NCBI GenBank assembly: GCA_006226595.1
Contig: SBGP01000054.1
Span: 1 to 64,000, forward strand
Direction: 5' to 3'
Length of the DNA: 64,000 bases
DNA from: Deltaproteobacteria bacterium
GTDB taxonomy: Bacteria; Myxococcota_A; UBA796; GCA-2862545
Shown here: positions 29,049-37,383 of the stretch, one piece after another
Numbering within the stretch: the stretch's first letter is position 1
Layout: each line of letters opens with the position of its first letter
The notes under the pieces: model-generated
Database searches by the model: none
Told to the model about the DNA's origin: nothing
What the model saw: the letters and a program-made list of their open reading frames with translations, nothing else
Translations under genes and position numbers: made by a program

Positions 29049-29385
29049 GTCGCGCGTAGACCGTGAAGAACGCGACGACCCGACGCTGCTCGGCCGGGGT
29101 CGGTGGGGCGGCGCCGCACACGAGCTTCGGGTCCTCCTCGCCGGCATCCAGGAAGTCCACCACCGCCCACGCGCGGCTCTCGGCGTGGCTGCCAGCGGAA
29201 AGACGCGGCCCCAGGAGCACGGCGTCGAGGGCATCGCCGTCCGTCGACGGTATCTGTGGAATGCAGCCGTAGTTGAACGGGCAGGGCAGGGGACTCACGT
29301 AGTCGACGCTGCCGTCGTCACGTCGCTTCACCACCCCCCCGAGGGGCGTGTCGACGCGGATCGTCACGGTGGCTGCGCGCTTCAT
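28939..29385 (-). CDS. Inorganic pyrophosphatase-like protein
   Basis: 148 residues. The soluble family I pyrophosphatase signature D.D.LD appears in STDGDALDAVLLGP, preceded by PCPFNYGCIPQIP, matching the YGxIPxT-type segment. It is shorter than the usual 170-180 residues and lacks part of the N-terminal strand region. Catalytic Asp residues at the signature are present, so it may be active, or it may be a divergent family member. The 3' end overlaps the opposite GT-C-like gene by 110 bp. Confidence 0.75.
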   Translation of the reverse strand: MKRAATVTIRVDTPLGGVVKRRDDGSVDYVSPLPCPFNYGCIPQIPSTDGDALDAVLLGPRLSAGSHAESRAWAVVDFLDAGEEDPKLVCGAAPPTPAEQRRVVAFFTVYARLKGLLNRARGRAGATAYQGWRWLEDDATGSGTPYTR

Positions 29386-29441
29386 GGGAGGTCCTGACGC
29401 GATGATCGTCGGATGACGGCGAATAGACAGGCGGGAGACGG

Positions 29442-30503
29442 GTGGACTCGTATACTGCGCCGGGGGGCCCCATCCACTCTGCCGTTGCCTTCTTGCCCGA
29501 CGCCTTCGTCACGCTCGTCCCCGAGTTGAGCGAGCTGGCACTGCCCGTCGAGAGTCGCGCGACCTGCCATGACTGCCACATGGTCGACAAGCCCGGGGAC
29601 CCGGCAGGCACGGTGACCTTCAGCCCCCAGGTGGGCTGCTGCACGTACCATCCGCGGCTTCCGAACTTCCTCGTCGGTCGCATCCTCCGGGAAGGCGGCG
29701 AGGGCGCCGAGCGGCTCAAGGTCCAGCTCCGCGAGGGGCAGCCCGACGCGTGGGAGCTCGGACCCCCCGTGGGCTGGCTCGACGAGTACCAGGCGGGTCG
29801 CCAGGACCGGTTCGGAAAGTCCGGGTTCGTGCGCTGTCCCTACCTGGCGAACCCCGCCGAGGGCGGGCTGCACTGCACGATCTGGAAGGACCGCGGGGCG
29901 GTGTGTCGCACCTGGTACTGCGCGCATGACCAGGGACCGAGCGGGGCCGCGATGTGGCGCTCGCTCAAGCGGGTGCTGCTCACAGCCGAGCGCCTGCTCG
30001 CGCGTTGGGCGGTCAGTGCCGGGGATCCGCCGCGACCGGGTGCGGAGCCCGAAGCCTGGGAGGCCTGGTATCTGCGCGCCGCCGACATGGTGGATGCCTG
30101 GGACGGCGAGTACCTCGGCAACCTCGCGGACCTCGAGCGCTCCCGCGATGGCTTTCTCGGCACGTGGTCCGAGCTCGCGGAGGACGAAGTCCCCGAGGTG
30201 CTCGGCGCGTGCCTGACGAAGTGGCTGGTGGGGGACGACCGCATCGTGGTCTACGGCTACAGCGCGTTCGACGTCGCGCGGGTTCCCCGCTCCCTGTGGC
30301 AGTTCCTGTCGCAGCTCGACGGGGAGCGCCCGTGGGGGGCTGCCGCAGCCGAGGCCGCCTTCGCGGAGGAGCACGTGCTCGATCTGTTCCGCGTCGGGGC
30401 GCTCGAGCCGCCCACCTCGGCGCATCTGGACCCGGTTCAGGGCTCGCGGCTTCGCCTGAAGACCCCCGACGGCAAGTGGCTCACCCTCGAACCCGACGTG
30501 TGA
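29442..30503 (+). CDS. Cysteine-cluster protein, YkgJ-like
   Basis: 353 residues from a GTG at 29442, preceded by GGGAGA. Cys are clustered in the N-terminal half: TCHDCHMVDKP, QVGCCTYHPRLPN, VRCPYLAN, LHCTIWKDRGAVCRTWYCAHDQG. The pattern CxxC ... CC ... CPYL ... C.I....R..VCR resembles the YkgJ-type zinc/iron-chelating family but is longer. The C-terminal half is acidic, helical and without Cys. Metal binding is likely; Fe-S versus Zn cannot be decided. It is divergent from the pyrophosphatase-like gene (56-bp gap). Confidence 0.7.
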   Translation: MDSYTAPGGPIHSAVAFLPDAFVTLVPELSELALPVESRATCHDCHMVDKPGDPAGTVTFSPQVGCCTYHPRLPNFLVGRILREGGEGAERLKVQLREGQPDAWELGPPVGWLDEYQAGRQDRFGKSGFVRCPYLANPAEGGLHCTIWKDRGAVCRTWYCAHDQGPSGAAMWRSLKRVLLTAERLLARWAVSAGDPPRPGAEPEAWEAWYLRAADMVDAWDGEYLGNLADLERSRDGFLGTWSELAEDEVPEVLGACLTKWLVGDDRIVVYGYSAFDVARVPRSLWQFLSQLDGERPWGAAAAEAAFAEEHVLDLFRVGALEPPTSAHLDPVQGSRLRLKTPDGKWLTLEPDV

Positions 30504-30551
30504 GTGCGCATCCGCGCTTGCGCGCCGGGCCTGCGCGGATGATGAGGCCGC

Positions 30552-31760
30552 ATGTCGCCTGACGAGCCCAGCGACCTGCCGGCCGACGTGCTGCCGCCTC
30601 CACCCGAGCCCCTCGCCGAGCTCGTCGACCCGGAGAACCGTCCGGCCCCGGTGGTCATCAAGCAGCCGCGTACCGGTGGACGCTTGGGAGGAGCGGCTTC
30701 GGCGCTGTCGGCGCTCGCGGTGGTCGCGCTGGTCGCGACCGCGGTGGCCGGACGCGAGCTCCGTGGGCCTCCGGCCACGCTCACCGTCGTGGTCACCTTC
30801 CTGCCCTACCTCACGCTGGCGCTCGCCGTGTGGCTGTTCGCCCTGTGGTCGCTGGTTCCGGACCGCAAGCTCCCGCCGGTCTTGCTCACCGTGGTCGGGG
30901 TCATGGCGACGGTGCTCTGGGGGCCGGCGTGGGCCGCGCGCGGCGAGGTGGTCGAGGGCGAGGCCCTGCGCGTGATGTCCTGGAACGTTCGGCGCCTGTG
31001 GGGCGGACCCGACGACCTCGGCGACCCGGCCGCGTGCGTGGCCCGCGCCATCGCTGAGGAGTCGCCGGACGTGGTGTCACTGCTCGAGGTGTCCGCGGTC
31101 GACGTGGAGGCGCTGGCACCCCAGCTGGGTCTCGAGTGCATCCACAGCGACTACACCGGCTCCGGAGCTCGCTCGACGGGCGGCATTGCCGCGTGCGTCC
31201 GCAAGGACTCGCCGTGGAAGCTGCGCCGGGGCTGGGCTCAGCGCTTCGTCGATGCGGAAGCCTGGTACTACGCCTTCGCCGAGGTCGAGCGTCGCGACGG
31301 TGCCGAGGGCCACGTGGTCAACCTGCTCTCGGTGCACCTGCATCCGTACAGCTTTCAGCCCAGCTGGCTGCGCGAGACCATGGACGACCTCGCCAGCGGC
31401 CAGGCGCGCGGCATCTTCGACCTGTTCCAGGCGGGCGAAGAGGTGACCAGGGGGCAAGGAGCCCAGGCCAAGGCCCTGCTCGAGCGGGTCGAGGGCCTCA
31501 AGGACCCGACGATCATCGCGGGCGACTTCAACAGCACCCGCGACGCGCACATCCACGCGCGGCTGCGCGGGCACATGTCCGACGCGTGGGAGCGGGGAGG
31601 TCAGGGCGCTGGTCCGACGGTGCGCTTCGGCGGCACCGTGCCCCTGCGCATCGACTACGTGTACGCCTCCGACGACTTTGCCGTGCGCGAGGCGCGGACC
31701 GCCGAGGTCGGCTGCAGCGACCACGCCGCGGTGTCTGCGGACCTCATCCTGCGCAAGTAG
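30552..31760 (+). CDS. Endonuclease/exonuclease/phosphatase-family membrane protein
   Basis: 402 residues. A Pro-rich cytosolic N-terminus precedes three hydrophobic segments (about 48-65, 75-97, 107-123). The catalytic EEP domain follows: RVMSWNVRR (Asn), VVSLLEVS (Glu metal ligand), LLSVHLHPYS (His), IIAGDFNSTRD (Asp/Asn), LRIDYVYAS and the final CSDHAAVSADL (Asp-His pair). All catalytic residues are present. The substrate may be a nucleic acid or a phospholipid/phosphoinositide. The membrane anchor favours an extracytoplasmic role; this is inference. Confidence 0.9.
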   Translation: MSPDEPSDLPADVLPPPPEPLAELVDPENRPAPVVIKQPRTGGRLGGAASALSALAVVALVATAVAGRELRGPPATLTVVVTFLPYLTLALAVWLFALWSLVPDRKLPPVLLTVVGVMATVLWGPAWAARGEVVEGEALRVMSWNVRRLWGGPDDLGDPAACVARAIAEESPDVVSLLEVSAVDVEALAPQLGLECIHSDYTGSGARSTGGIAACVRKDSPWKLRRGWAQRFVDAEAWYYAFAEVERRDGAEGHVVNLLSVHLHPYSFQPSWLRETMDDLASGQARGIFDLFQAGEEVTRGQGAQAKALLERVEGLKDPTIIAGDFNSTRDAHIHARLRGHMSDAWERGGQGAGPTVRFGGTVPLRIDYVYASDDFAVREARTAEVGCSDHAAVSADLILRK

Positions 31761-31763
31761 GGA

Positions 31764-33077
31764 TCAGGGCACGCTCGGGCGACCGATGCTCACGTAGGTG
31801 AGTTCGGTCTCCGCCATCCACTCGAGGTCGTAGAGGTTGCGACCGTCGAAGATGATGTCGCCCTTCATGCGCTCCTTGATCTGGGCGAAGTCGGGCGTGC
31901 GGTAGGCCTGCCACTCGGTGCAGATCACCAGCGCGTCGGCCTCGTCGAGAGCGGCATACTCGTCGTCGACCAGCGTCAGGGTGCGCTCGCCGAGCCGCTT
32001 GCGGGCGTTGTCCATCGCCTTGGGGTCGTGGGCGACGACGTGGGCGCCGGCGCCGGCGAGTCGCTCGACGAGCGTGATGGCCGCGCTCTCGCGGATGTCG
32101 TCCGTGCGGGCCTTGAACGCGAGGCCCCACACGGCGATGCGCTTGTCGGCGAGCTTTCCGTCGAAGTGGTGGCGCACCCGCTCGAAGAAGCGCTCGCGCT
32201 GACCGGCGTTCGCCATCTCGGTGGCTTCGACCATGCGCATCGGGATGTTCGCGGCGCGGCCCATGGACACGAGCGCGCTCACGTCCTTGGGGAAGCAGCT
32301 GCCGCCGTAGCCCAGGGAGGCGTACAGGAAGTGCGGGCCGATGCGCGGGTCGGTGCCCATGCCGACGCGGACCTGGGTGACGTCGGCGCCGTAGTGGTCG
32401 CACAGCTGCGACATCTCGTTCATGAAGCTCACGCGGGCAGCGAGCATCGCGTTGCACGCGTACTTGGTGAGCTCGGCGGAGGTCGGGTCCATGACGATGA
32501 GCCGGTCGCTGCGACGCATGAACGCGCTGTACAGGTGACGCATGGTCTCGATGGCGCGCTCGTCGGTGGCGCCGAGGATGACCCGGTCGGGACCCATGAA
32601 GTCGCTGACCGCGGTGCCTTCCTTGAGGAACTCGGGGTTGCTGACCACGGCGAACGGGTGCTCGGTGTGGGCGGAGACGAGCTCGGCCAGCTGCTTGTGG
32701 AAGCCCACGGGCACCGTGCTCTTGGTGACGAGCACGGTGTAGCCGGTCATCGCGCCCGCCACGTCCCTGGCGGCCTGGAGGATGTAGTCGAGGTTCACCG
32801 TACCGTCGGGCGCCGAGGGCGTGCCCACGGCGAGGATGACGACCTGCGCCCCCGGCACGGCCTCGCTCACCGAGGTCGTGAACCGCAGGCGACCGCGCTC
32901 GGTGTTGCGCTTGATGATCTCGGCGAGCCCCGGCTCGTAGATCGGCACCTCGCCGCGGTTCAGCGAGGCGACCCGCTCGGGGTTCGTGTCGACCACGGTC
33001 ACGTGGTTTCCGGTGTCGGAGAAACAGGTTCCGGCGACCAGGCCGACGTAGCCGGCTCCGAGGACGGCGAGCTTCAA
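31764..33077 (-). CDS. UDP-glucose/GDP-mannose 6-dehydrogenase
   Basis: 437 residues from a TTG at 33077, supported by a strong AGGAGG five bases upstream; no ATG fits the N-terminus. The Rossmann loop is LAVLGAGYVGLVAGTCFSD (GxGxxG), then FAVVSNPEFLKEGTA, and the catalytic Cys lies in GYGGSCFPKDV. It oxidises a nucleotide hexose to the uronic acid with two NAD+, supplying exopolysaccharide or lipopolysaccharide precursors. Conservation favours UDP-glucose as substrate but this is not certain. It is divergent from the hydrolase lipoprotein gene. Confidence 0.95.
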   Translation of the reverse strand: MKLAVLGAGYVGLVAGTCFSDTGNHVTVVDTNPERVASLNRGEVPIYEPGLAEIIKRNTERGRLRFTTSVSEAVPGAQVVILAVGTPSAPDGTVNLDYILQAARDVAGAMTGYTVLVTKSTVPVGFHKQLAELVSAHTEHPFAVVSNPEFLKEGTAVSDFMGPDRVILGATDERAIETMRHLYSAFMRRSDRLIVMDPTSAELTKYACNAMLAARVSFMNEMSQLCDHYGADVTQVRVGMGTDPRIGPHFLYASLGYGGSCFPKDVSALVSMGRAANIPMRMVEATEMANAGQRERFFERVRHHFDGKLADKRIAVWGLAFKARTDDIRESAAITLVERLAGAGAHVVAHDPKAMDNARKRLGERTLTLVDDEYAALDEADALVICTEWQAYRTPDFAQIKERMKGDIIFDGRNLYDLEWMAETELTYVSIGRPSVP

Positions 33078-33158
33078 GGATCCTCCTGGGGTCCGGCTGT
33101 GTAGCCTGGGTTGACGCGCTCTGCGAGCCCTCCGGGATACGCTGCCGGCGGAGGACGC

Positions 33159-33983
33159 ATGACCCTCGCTCGCTGCATGCCCTGGATGGCCCTCGCGCTG
33201 TGCGTGGGCTGCGGCTCCCCGGCGACCCAGACCGTGCATCCGACGCTGGCGGCGCGGCGCACACCCGTGGACATCTACCTGCCCGAGGACGAGGCACCGG
33301 CGCCGCTCGTGGTGGTCGCGCACGGCTTCGCGCGCAGCCGTCACCGCATGGAGGGCTGGGGCACCGCTCTCGCCGGCGAGGGCTTCGTGGTGGCGGTGCC
33401 GAACATGCCGTACTTCGCAAAGCACCACGACAATGCGCAGGCGGTGGTCGAGCTCGTCGACGAGATGCGCGCTTCCCACGGCGAGCGCTTGTCCGGAGAG
33501 CTCGGCCTGGTGGGCTTCTCGGCGGGTGGCCTCGCGACGGCGGTCGCGGCCGAGCGCCGCGGGGACGTGGGTGTGTGGGTCGGGCTCGACCCGGTGGACG
33601 CCGGCGGCTCTGCGACCTCGGCGGCCGCATCGTTGTCGATTCCCGGCATCGCCCTGTTTGCGGAGCCCTCTGGCTGCAACGCGGACAACAACGGACACGC
33701 GGTGCGCGACGCGTGGTCCGGGCCCCTGCTCTCGGCACGGGTAATCGGCGCCACTCACTGCGACCCCGAGCGACCGAGCAACGCCAGCTGCGCATGGTTC
33801 TGTGGACGCTCGGACCCGGAGCGGGCCGATGCCTTCCTGCTCGCGGCATCCTCCGCGCTCAAGGCGGCCCTGCGTTGCGACGAAGCGGCGCTCGATGCGC
33901 TTGCGTCGCTCGACGACCGGTTCGCGGAGGTCGAGGGCTCGTTCGTCGCGACGGTGCGCGAGGCCTGCGCCGTCCGCCCGTGA
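33159..33983 (+). CDS. Alpha/beta-hydrolase lipoprotein
   Basis: 274 residues; ATG 33159 with GGAGGA upstream. Lipobox LCVGC puts it on a membrane facing out of the cytosol. The fold is clear: PLVVVAHGFARSR (oxyanion loop), LGLVGFSAGGLATAV (nucleophile Ser in GFSAG), an Asp in WVGLDPVDAGGS and a His in IGATHCDPERPS. The chlorophyllase/dienelactone-hydrolase-like layout with extra Cys pairs (SGCNADN; CDPERPSNASCAWFC) suggests disulfides. It is probably an esterase; the substrate is unknown. Confidence 0.85.
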   Translation: MTLARCMPWMALALCVGCGSPATQTVHPTLAARRTPVDIYLPEDEAPAPLVVVAHGFARSRHRMEGWGTALAGEGFVVAVPNMPYFAKHHDNAQAVVELVDEMRASHGERLSGELGLVGFSAGGLATAVAAERRGDVGVWVGLDPVDAGGSATSAAASLSIPGIALFAEPSGCNADNNGHAVRDAWSGPLLSARVIGATHCDPERPSNASCAWFCGRSDPERADAFLLAASSALKAALRCDEAALDALASLDDRFAEVEGSFVATVREACAVRP

Positions 33984-33986
33984 GTC

Positions 33987-36341
33987 CTACTTGCCGTAGT
34001 GCTCGCGGATGGTGGTGTACACCTCGCCGTAGTCGGGCACGTTGGCGACCACGAGGTCCGGCGAGCTGCTGCCGGCGGTGAGCAGGGTGACCTGGCCGTT
34101 GCCGAAGGCCTTGCCGAGCGGACCCTGATCCTGCTGGAGCGAGTCGATGCGGTTGTAGAGCACCGAGGTCGCGAACTTGAACAGGATGCCGCCGCGGAGC
34201 ACGACCCGCTCCTGCTCGACGTCGTACTGGCGGACGGCGGTCTGCCACGCGACCAGCGGCACGAAGGGCCACAGCGGCGGGAAGAGCAGCATCGGCGCGA
34301 TGCTGTTCGGAATTGCCGGCTTGGTCGTGTACTCGGCCTCGACGAAGTCGTGCTCCTCGTCGATCTGCGCGGGCTGGATGCGCCCGAGCAGCAACGAGTC
34401 CATCGCGTCGACCTTGTCGTCGATGCGCTCGATGTAGCGGCCCTCGAGAGAGTAAGGGACCTTGAGTCCGGCGGCGTTCGCCTGCTCGGCCTGGCCCTGC
34501 TGCTGCTGCTGCACGACGCGCTCGCCGGCGATGTACAGCTTGAACGTGCCCTGATCCGTGAGGGGGATGCGCACGCTCTCGACCTTCTTGATGTTGTCGT
34601 AGCGCGCGTACACCTCCTGGCGGATGAGCACGCCGGTGCGCGCCTCCACGTGCGAGGCGTGGAAGGTCAGGGACTGCTTCTGGACCCGGAGGTAGGTGAG
34701 CACCGCCATGGGGATCGGGAGCACCGCGAGCATCGGCACGAAGAGCAGGAACCACGCGCTCTGCAGCAGGCCCAGCACCACGAACACCGCGGCGGCGGCG
34801 GCGAGGAACGCGAGCAGGAACACGTTCTGGATGAACCACACCTGCGGCCCGAAGGACTGGGCAAGCTCACCCTCGGCTTCGGCGTCGGCGTCGATCCCAC
34901 ACTGCCGCAGCAGGGCCGGGAGGTTCAGCTCCTCGGCCGAGATGTGGCTCATCGTCAGCGGCATGGGCGAGCCGATGGACCAGATCTGCACGGTGAGCGT
35001 CTTGAAGAAGCCGTCGAGCGGGCTGCGAGTCAGCTGGACGCCGGTGACCTTGTCGTAGGCGAACTGCTGCTGGTTGGCGCCGATGAAGCTGTACTCGGAC
35101 TGAAGCGAGCTCTTGCCCACGGTGAACGTGGTCTTGGTCGCGCGGATGTACATGCTCACCGTCGCGATGAGCCACGCCGGCCCCGTCGGAAGGAGGAGCA
35201 GCAGCGGCACCAGGGTGCGTCCGACGTTCATCTTCAGGGTCGCGGTCCACGCGTCCTCGGCGCTGACCAGCGTGCGCGGCGCGCCGGGTCCCTTCGCCTC
35301 GGGGACGGCCTCCTCCGCATCCTCGGCGGCGTCCTCTCGCACGGCGCCCTTCTTCGGGGCGAGCTTCATGCCCTTGTCCACGACGGTGCTGATCGCCTGC
35401 TTGAGCTCGGCACCGCGCGACAGACGGCGGAACTGGATCTCGCTGCCGCTGCCCTGGCAGCTGACCTTCACGTCGTACAGGCCGAGCACCTGGTCGATGA
35501 AGGTGCGGTTGGTGCTCGCGTCCGCGATGTTCTCGGCGGGGATGAACGCGTTGTCTCGCGTGAGGAAGCCCTCGGTGTAGGTCACCGCGTCGTCGTGCAC
35601 CGTGTAGGTACGGCGGGTGAGATCGAGGTAGCGCACGGCGAGGCCGCCGAGGGTGAGCAGGCTGCTGCCGATGACGAAGGTCGCGCCGAGCACGGTGATG
35701 GCGGCACCCGCCATCGCCCCCGCCGACTCGAGGGCTCCCGCACCGACGCCGAGGAGCGCAAAACCCATCCACACCAGCGAGAAGATCACCCCGATACCGG
35801 TCTGCACGATGTCGGTCAGCGCGCCGACGAAGGTCGGCGACTCCTCGTGGAGCACCTCGGTGCGCTGCAGCGAGAACCCGTTCGCGCGCATCAGCTCCTG
35901 GATCTCCTCGTACACCTCCTCGGGACCGACGATGGACTGGAACGTGATCTCCGAGGCGGCGCTGCCCGCCGACTCGACGCGCACGTCGCCGATCTTGAAC
36001 AAGCGATACCGCAGCCACGGCAGGCGCAGGCGCACGTGGGTGATGTTGCGCATGTCGAGCTCGTTGCGGCCGTCCGAGACCAGCCCACCGCGGCGGGCCA
36101 CGAGGTGGTCACCGTGGATCTCGTAGGTCTCCTTGGTCCACGCCACGTGTGCCGCGTACGCGGCAAAGGGCACGAGGGTGACCCAGATCACGGGGATGGC
36201 CAGGAACAACAGGGAGGACACGGCGAGCGCAGCGACGGTGACCATGACGCTGAGCACGGCGCACAGCACCAGGACGCCGACGATGCGCGGCCACATGAAC
36301 CCGATGCGCACGGGTGAGAACTCTCGCGTTTCCTCGGCCAC
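33987..36341 (-). CDS. Multi-module bacterial PH-domain membrane protein (YdbS/bPH2-like)
   Basis: 784 residues from GTG 36341 with AGGAGG upstream. A pair of membrane helices alternates with PH-like modules. Each module shows the bPH2 pattern of a two-strand start (YEIHGDHLVARRGGL; YTVHDDAVTYTEGFL; FTVGKSSLQSEYSFI; LTFHASHVEARTGVL; YDVEQERVVLRGGIL) followed by a segment such as IPAENIADA, YDKVTGVQL or YNRIDSLQQ. I count five modules, where typical family members have one to three. A short Gln run (VVQQQQQGQAEQ) lies in the fourth. The role of bPH2 proteins is poorly known; membrane-lipid or envelope stress functions are suggested for some. Confidence 0.85.
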   Translation of the reverse strand: MAEETREFSPVRIGFMWPRIVGVLVLCAVLSVMVTVAALAVSSLLFLAIPVIWVTLVPFAAYAAHVAWTKETYEIHGDHLVARRGGLVSDGRNELDMRNITHVRLRLPWLRYRLFKIGDVRVESAGSAASEITFQSIVGPEEVYEEIQELMRANGFSLQRTEVLHEESPTFVGALTDIVQTGIGVIFSLVWMGFALLGVGAGALESAGAMAGAAITVLGATFVIGSSLLTLGGLAVRYLDLTRRTYTVHDDAVTYTEGFLTRDNAFIPAENIADASTNRTFIDQVLGLYDVKVSCQGSGSEIQFRRLSRGAELKQAISTVVDKGMKLAPKKGAVREDAAEDAEEAVPEAKGPGAPRTLVSAEDAWTATLKMNVGRTLVPLLLLLPTGPAWLIATVSMYIRATKTTFTVGKSSLQSEYSFIGANQQQFAYDKVTGVQLTRSPLDGFFKTLTVQIWSIGSPMPLTMSHISAEELNLPALLRQCGIDADAEAEGELAQSFGPQVWFIQNVFLLAFLAAAAAVFVVLGLLQSAWFLLFVPMLAVLPIPMAVLTYLRVQKQSLTFHASHVEARTGVLIRQEVYARYDNIKKVESVRIPLTDQGTFKLYIAGERVVQQQQQGQAEQANAAGLKVPYSLEGRYIERIDDKVDAMDSLLLGRIQPAQIDEEHDFVEAEYTTKPAIPNSIAPMLLFPPLWPFVPLVAWQTAVRQYDVEQERVVLRGGILFKFATSVLYNRIDSLQQDQGPLGKAFGNGQVTLLTAGSSSPDLVVANVPDYGEVYTTIREHYGK

Positions 36342-36835
36342 GCAACCTCCTGCGATCACCCTCGGCATACCGCGCTGACAGCCGGACTGTGCGGGACTTG
36401 TGCACGCGGTGCCCATCGTGGGTCGCTCCGACCGAGCTGTCCGCGATCTCGTCGCCATGGACCGGGCGACCGCGTGGGGTGGCGCTCGGCGCCCCGACAG
36501 TGGTCGTGCGTGCCGCAGTGCATCACCCGAGCGTACGGGTGGCGGTGGATTTTGACCGCCGAGGTCGGGGGGCCCGGGCCGACATCCGGAGCGCTGCAGT
36601 GATTCGAGAAGTGGGGGGCGCTGGCCCGAAGTCCTGGTTCGACTGCGGCATCAGAGCGGAGCCGCATCACGGTTCACTGGCCCGAACGGACCCGCACTCC
36701 CGACATTCAAGACGTGCATTGGGGACCGTGCGTGTGCCATGCTCGACGTGGCGAGCGTTGTTCCCCGAGAGCTCGCCGTTCCAGGTCGTCCCTGCTGTTG
36801 GCATGACGCCTGAGGCAACCAGGCCGGAGGGCAGC
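36342..36835. other. Gene-free region upstream of the H-NOX operon
   Basis: This 494-bp region lies between the divergent PH-module gene and the H-NOX gene. An open frame from 36314 runs into H-NOX in frame, but its translation is Arg/Pro/Ser-rich and has no domain, whereas the H-NOX family begins exactly at MYGMVNRAL (36836). The region should hold promoters for both directions. I found no convincing sigma-54 or NO-regulator site and no stable hairpin by eye. Confidence 0.5.
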
Positions 36836-37381
36836 ATGTACGGGATGGTCAATCGCGCCCTTCAGAACATGATCATCGACGAAGCTGGCGACGCTGGCTG
36901 GGGATCGGTGTGTCGCCGAGCCGGCATGGAGCCACCCGTCTTCGTGTCGATGGACACCTACGATGACGCGATCACCTACGCGCTCGTCGGGGCTGCGAGC
37001 ACGGAACTGGAGCGTGATGCAGGGGAGCTGCTCCACGCGCTCGGGCTCTACTGGATCCGGGTCACTGCAGCTGAGTCCTACGAGTCGATCTTCCACATGC
37101 ATGGCTCGTCGCTGCGGGGGTTCCTCGAGAACCTCGACCAGATGCATGCACGGCTGTCCCTGCACTTTCCAGAGATGCGTGCGCCGTCCTTCGAGGTCGA
37201 GGATGCCGAGCATGGCATGCACGTGCGCTACTGGAGCGATCGACCCGGTCTGGCCCCCTTCGTGAAGGGGCTGCTCGCCGGCTTGTGCGAGCGTTTTGGC
37301 GAACCGTACGCGGTTCGACACGTCGGTGGTCGCGACGACGGACGAGACCATGAGCTGTTCCATCTCGAGCCGACGGCCTGA
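36836..37381 (+). CDS. H-NOX heme-NO-binding sensor protein
   Basis: 181 residues, the usual length of a stand-alone H-NOX. The start at ATG 36836 follows GGAGGG and gives the family N-terminus MYGMVNRALQNMI. The proximal heme His is H104 in LENLDQMHARL, followed by FPEMRAPSFEV. The YxSxR heme-propionate motif is Y132-W-S134-D-R136. A distal Tyr like Tyr140 of the O2-binding Caldanaerobacter protein is absent (residues 139-142 are L-A-P-F), which predicts selectivity for NO over O2. It lies two bases upstream of an HNOBA histidine kinase, its probable partner, and should report NO by controlling that kinase. Confidence 0.95.
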   Translation: MYGMVNRALQNMIIDEAGDAGWGSVCRRAGMEPPVFVSMDTYDDAITYALVGAASTELERDAGELLHALGLYWIRVTAAESYESIFHMHGSSLRGFLENLDQMHARLSLHFPEMRAPSFEVEDAEHGMHVRYWSDRPGLAPFVKGLLAGLCERFGEPYAVRHVGGRDDGRDHELFHLEPTA

Positions 37382-37383
37382 CC

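Noticed and set aside
36314-36835. In-frame N-terminal extension of H-NOX
   Set aside because: The translation is Arg/Pro/Ser-rich without a domain, and the family starts at MYGMVNRAL with a ribosome site (GGAGGG) just upstream of 36836.
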